From JL08 sp963765555 (GTDB lineage: Bacteria > Pseudomonadota > Alphaproteobacteria > Rhodobacterales > Rhodobacteraceae), in assembly GCA_963765555.1 (NCBI GenBank), contig CAVXWX010000006.1, positions 62,001 through 126,000 on the forward strand: 64,000 nucleotides of DNA. Direction: 5' to 3'. Shown one piece after another: positions 63,121 to 64,000 of the stretch; position 1 is the first letter of the stretch, and every line of letters starts with the position of its first letter. A model generated the notes under the pieces. The model was not told the origin of the DNA. It searched no databases and was given only the letters and a program-made list of their open reading frames with translations. Made by a program: the position numbers and the translations under genes.

Positions 63121-63368
63121 ATGGCGACCAGCGATACAAATTCAAATCGGACATCCGATTGAAACCGTCGGTGCTTGCTCTGTGGGCAAAAAGAAGACGT
63201 TGGTGCAATCTGCAGAAACGGGCAACAAGGGCTCAAACCGGACCTTCGCGGCTGGTTGCTTCAATGCTCCGCTTCGGCGTCCACCGCTCACAACGCCCCC
63301 GCACCCGCCTGTGCCCCCGTCGTCCGTCCTCTCCGGCGTCCCGCCCTGCTTCGAACTCTGCCATCCCC

Positions 63369-63665
63369 CTAGGGATACCGGTTCACCTTCACGCGGCTTT
63401 TGGGCAGTTGGGTGACCACCGGTTTGGCCTTGGGTTCGGGCGCGCGGTCATCCAGCAAATCGTCAGGGTTTTCTGGGCCGGTCATGCCCGCCACCACCTC
63501 AAGCCCGCGTTCCAGTTGTTTGGCGACATCGGGATCAGACCACAGGGATGCGGAAATCAGCAGCCCAAGCACAGGGATCAGCAATCGCCCGGCCCAGCGG
63601 GCGCGGCGCGCCCTGATCTGGTGCCGGTTCTGGCGGCGGTCCTGTTCGGTCGGTGTCTGCGTCAT
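63369..63665 (-). CDS. Small membrane-anchored protein, unknown function
   Basis: A 98-residue protein: basic, Gln/Arg-rich N-terminus (MTQTPTEQDRRQNRHQIRAR), one hydrophobic segment at about residues 27-45 (GRLLIPVLGLLISASLWS), then an acidic, Pro-rich tail ending KPVVTQLPKSRVKVNRYP. It is probably a single-pass inner-membrane protein with the tail outside. It lies 47 bases downstream of fabI on the same strand. I do not recognise a family. Confidence 0.6.
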   Translation of the reverse strand: MTQTPTEQDRRQNRHQIRARRARWAGRLLIPVLGLLISASLWSDPDVAKQLERGLEVVAGMTGPENPDDLLDDRAPEPKAKPVVTQLPKSRVKVNRYP

Positions 63666-63712
63666 GGCGCCTGCATACAGCGTGCGCGTGGCAGAATTTG
63701 GGCAGCCCTGCG

Positions 63713-64000
63713 TTACAGATAATCGGGTTGCGGCATGCCCAGAACGTGAAACCCGCCATCGACGCGCACAATCTCGCCCGTGGTGCAGGCCCCGGCATCC
63801 GACGCCAGATAGACCGCCGTGCCGCCCACCGCCTCAAGCGTGGCGTTGGCGCGCAGGGGCGCGTTCTGGTCGGCGTGTTTATAGGTCTTGCGCGCGCCGC
63901 CAATCGCCGCACCGGCCAGCGTTTTCATCGGGCCGGGGGAAATCGCGTTCACGCGGATGCCTTCGGGGCCCAGATCGTTCGCCAGATAGCGGGTGGCCGA
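63713..64000 (-). CDS. fabI: Enoyl-[acyl-carrier-protein] reductase FabI, C-terminal part (cut by window edge)
   Basis: About 95 C-terminal residues of an SDR-type enoyl-ACP reductase: RYLANDLGPEGIRVNAISPG, PMKTLAGAAIGGARKTYKHA, NATLEAVGGTAVYLASDAGA and TTGEIVRVDGGFHVLGM. The GPIKTLAA-like motif (here GPMKTLAG) is typical of FabI and not of other SDRs. It performs the last reductive step of each fatty-acid elongation cycle with NADH. The gene begins beyond the right edge. Confidence 0.9.
   Translation of the reverse strand, partial: SATRYLANDLGPEGIRVNAISPGPMKTLAGAAIGGARKTYKHADQNAPLRANATLEAVGGTAVYLASDAGACTTGEIVRVDGGFHVLGMPQPDYL

Noticed and set aside
1..64000. CRISPR arrays, rRNA genes, prophage or toxin-antitoxin loci
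   Set aside because: No regularly spaced repeats, rRNA sequence, phage structural genes or clear toxin-antitoxin pair were seen anywhere in the window.

Overview
The window looks like chromosomal DNA of a marine alphaproteobacterium of the Rhodobacterales (Roseobacter group). The evidence is GC-rich codon use, a class I lysyl-tRNA synthetase, an NDUFS4-like complex I subunit, the infA-maf-RNase E/G-yacG block, DUF4864, TerB and MttB-family proteins, and secreted proteins with VPLPA-type sorting tails.

Layout. 1-5 kb: an ABC exporter cut by the window edge, a tyrosine phosphatase-like protein, two aminotransferases and a crotonase. 5-18.7 kb: housekeeping genes (valS, lysK, uvrB, complex I subunit, tRNA-Arg) mixed with small secreted proteins and a universal stress gene with FNR-type boxes on both sides. 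18.8-29.8 kb: two methylated-amine modules, each pairing a dimethylglycine/sarcosine dehydrogenase-like flavoprotein with an MttB-family methyltransferase; one module has a LysR regulator and the other a TetR regulator. 29.8-37.8 kb: an eight-gene leftward operon with mostly overlapping stop/start codons (Rid protein, thioesterase, CoA ligase, acyl-CoA dehydrogenase, enoyl-CoA hydratase, MarR, SDR, and a fused flavin monooxygenase/old yellow enzyme). It matches the aerobic anthraniloyl-CoA (2-aminobenzoyl-CoA) or salicylyl-CoA route. 38-41.5 kb: a VPLPA-type secreted protein, tRNA-Phe, yacG, RNase E/G, maf and infA. 41.5-55.1 kb: catabolic genes, including an enolase-superfamily dehydratase, an alcohol dehydrogenase and a long leftward run with pcaD, pcaC and pcaB (beta-ketoadipate pathway, protocatechuate branch). 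55.3-63.1 kb: an accessory stretch with some AT-richer genes (HTH-FkbM fusion, phospholipase D, pentapeptide protein, Na/Ca exchanger, VPLPA-type remnant, MarR). 63.4-64 kb: return to core with fabI, cut by the window edge.

Sequence quality matters for reading this window. From about 4.1 to 28.2 kb every gene is intact. From 28.2 kb onward many genes carry single-base indels, extremely dense at 30.7-36.4 kb (more than 30 in under 6 kb). The protein sequence stays conserved on both sides of each shift, so assembly error is the most economical explanation, but it cannot be proven here. Genes typed as pseudogene are those whose frame is broken in this sequence; their functions are assigned from the pieces.

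The least conventional signals are an FNR-box/terminator unit after the stress gene that could be a small RNA or a 55-codon gene, a Rid protein lacking the catalytic arginine inside the anthraniloyl-CoA operon, matched palindromes upstream of the TetR and MarR operons, a family of intergenic repeats, and an HTH domain fused to an FkbM methyltransferase.
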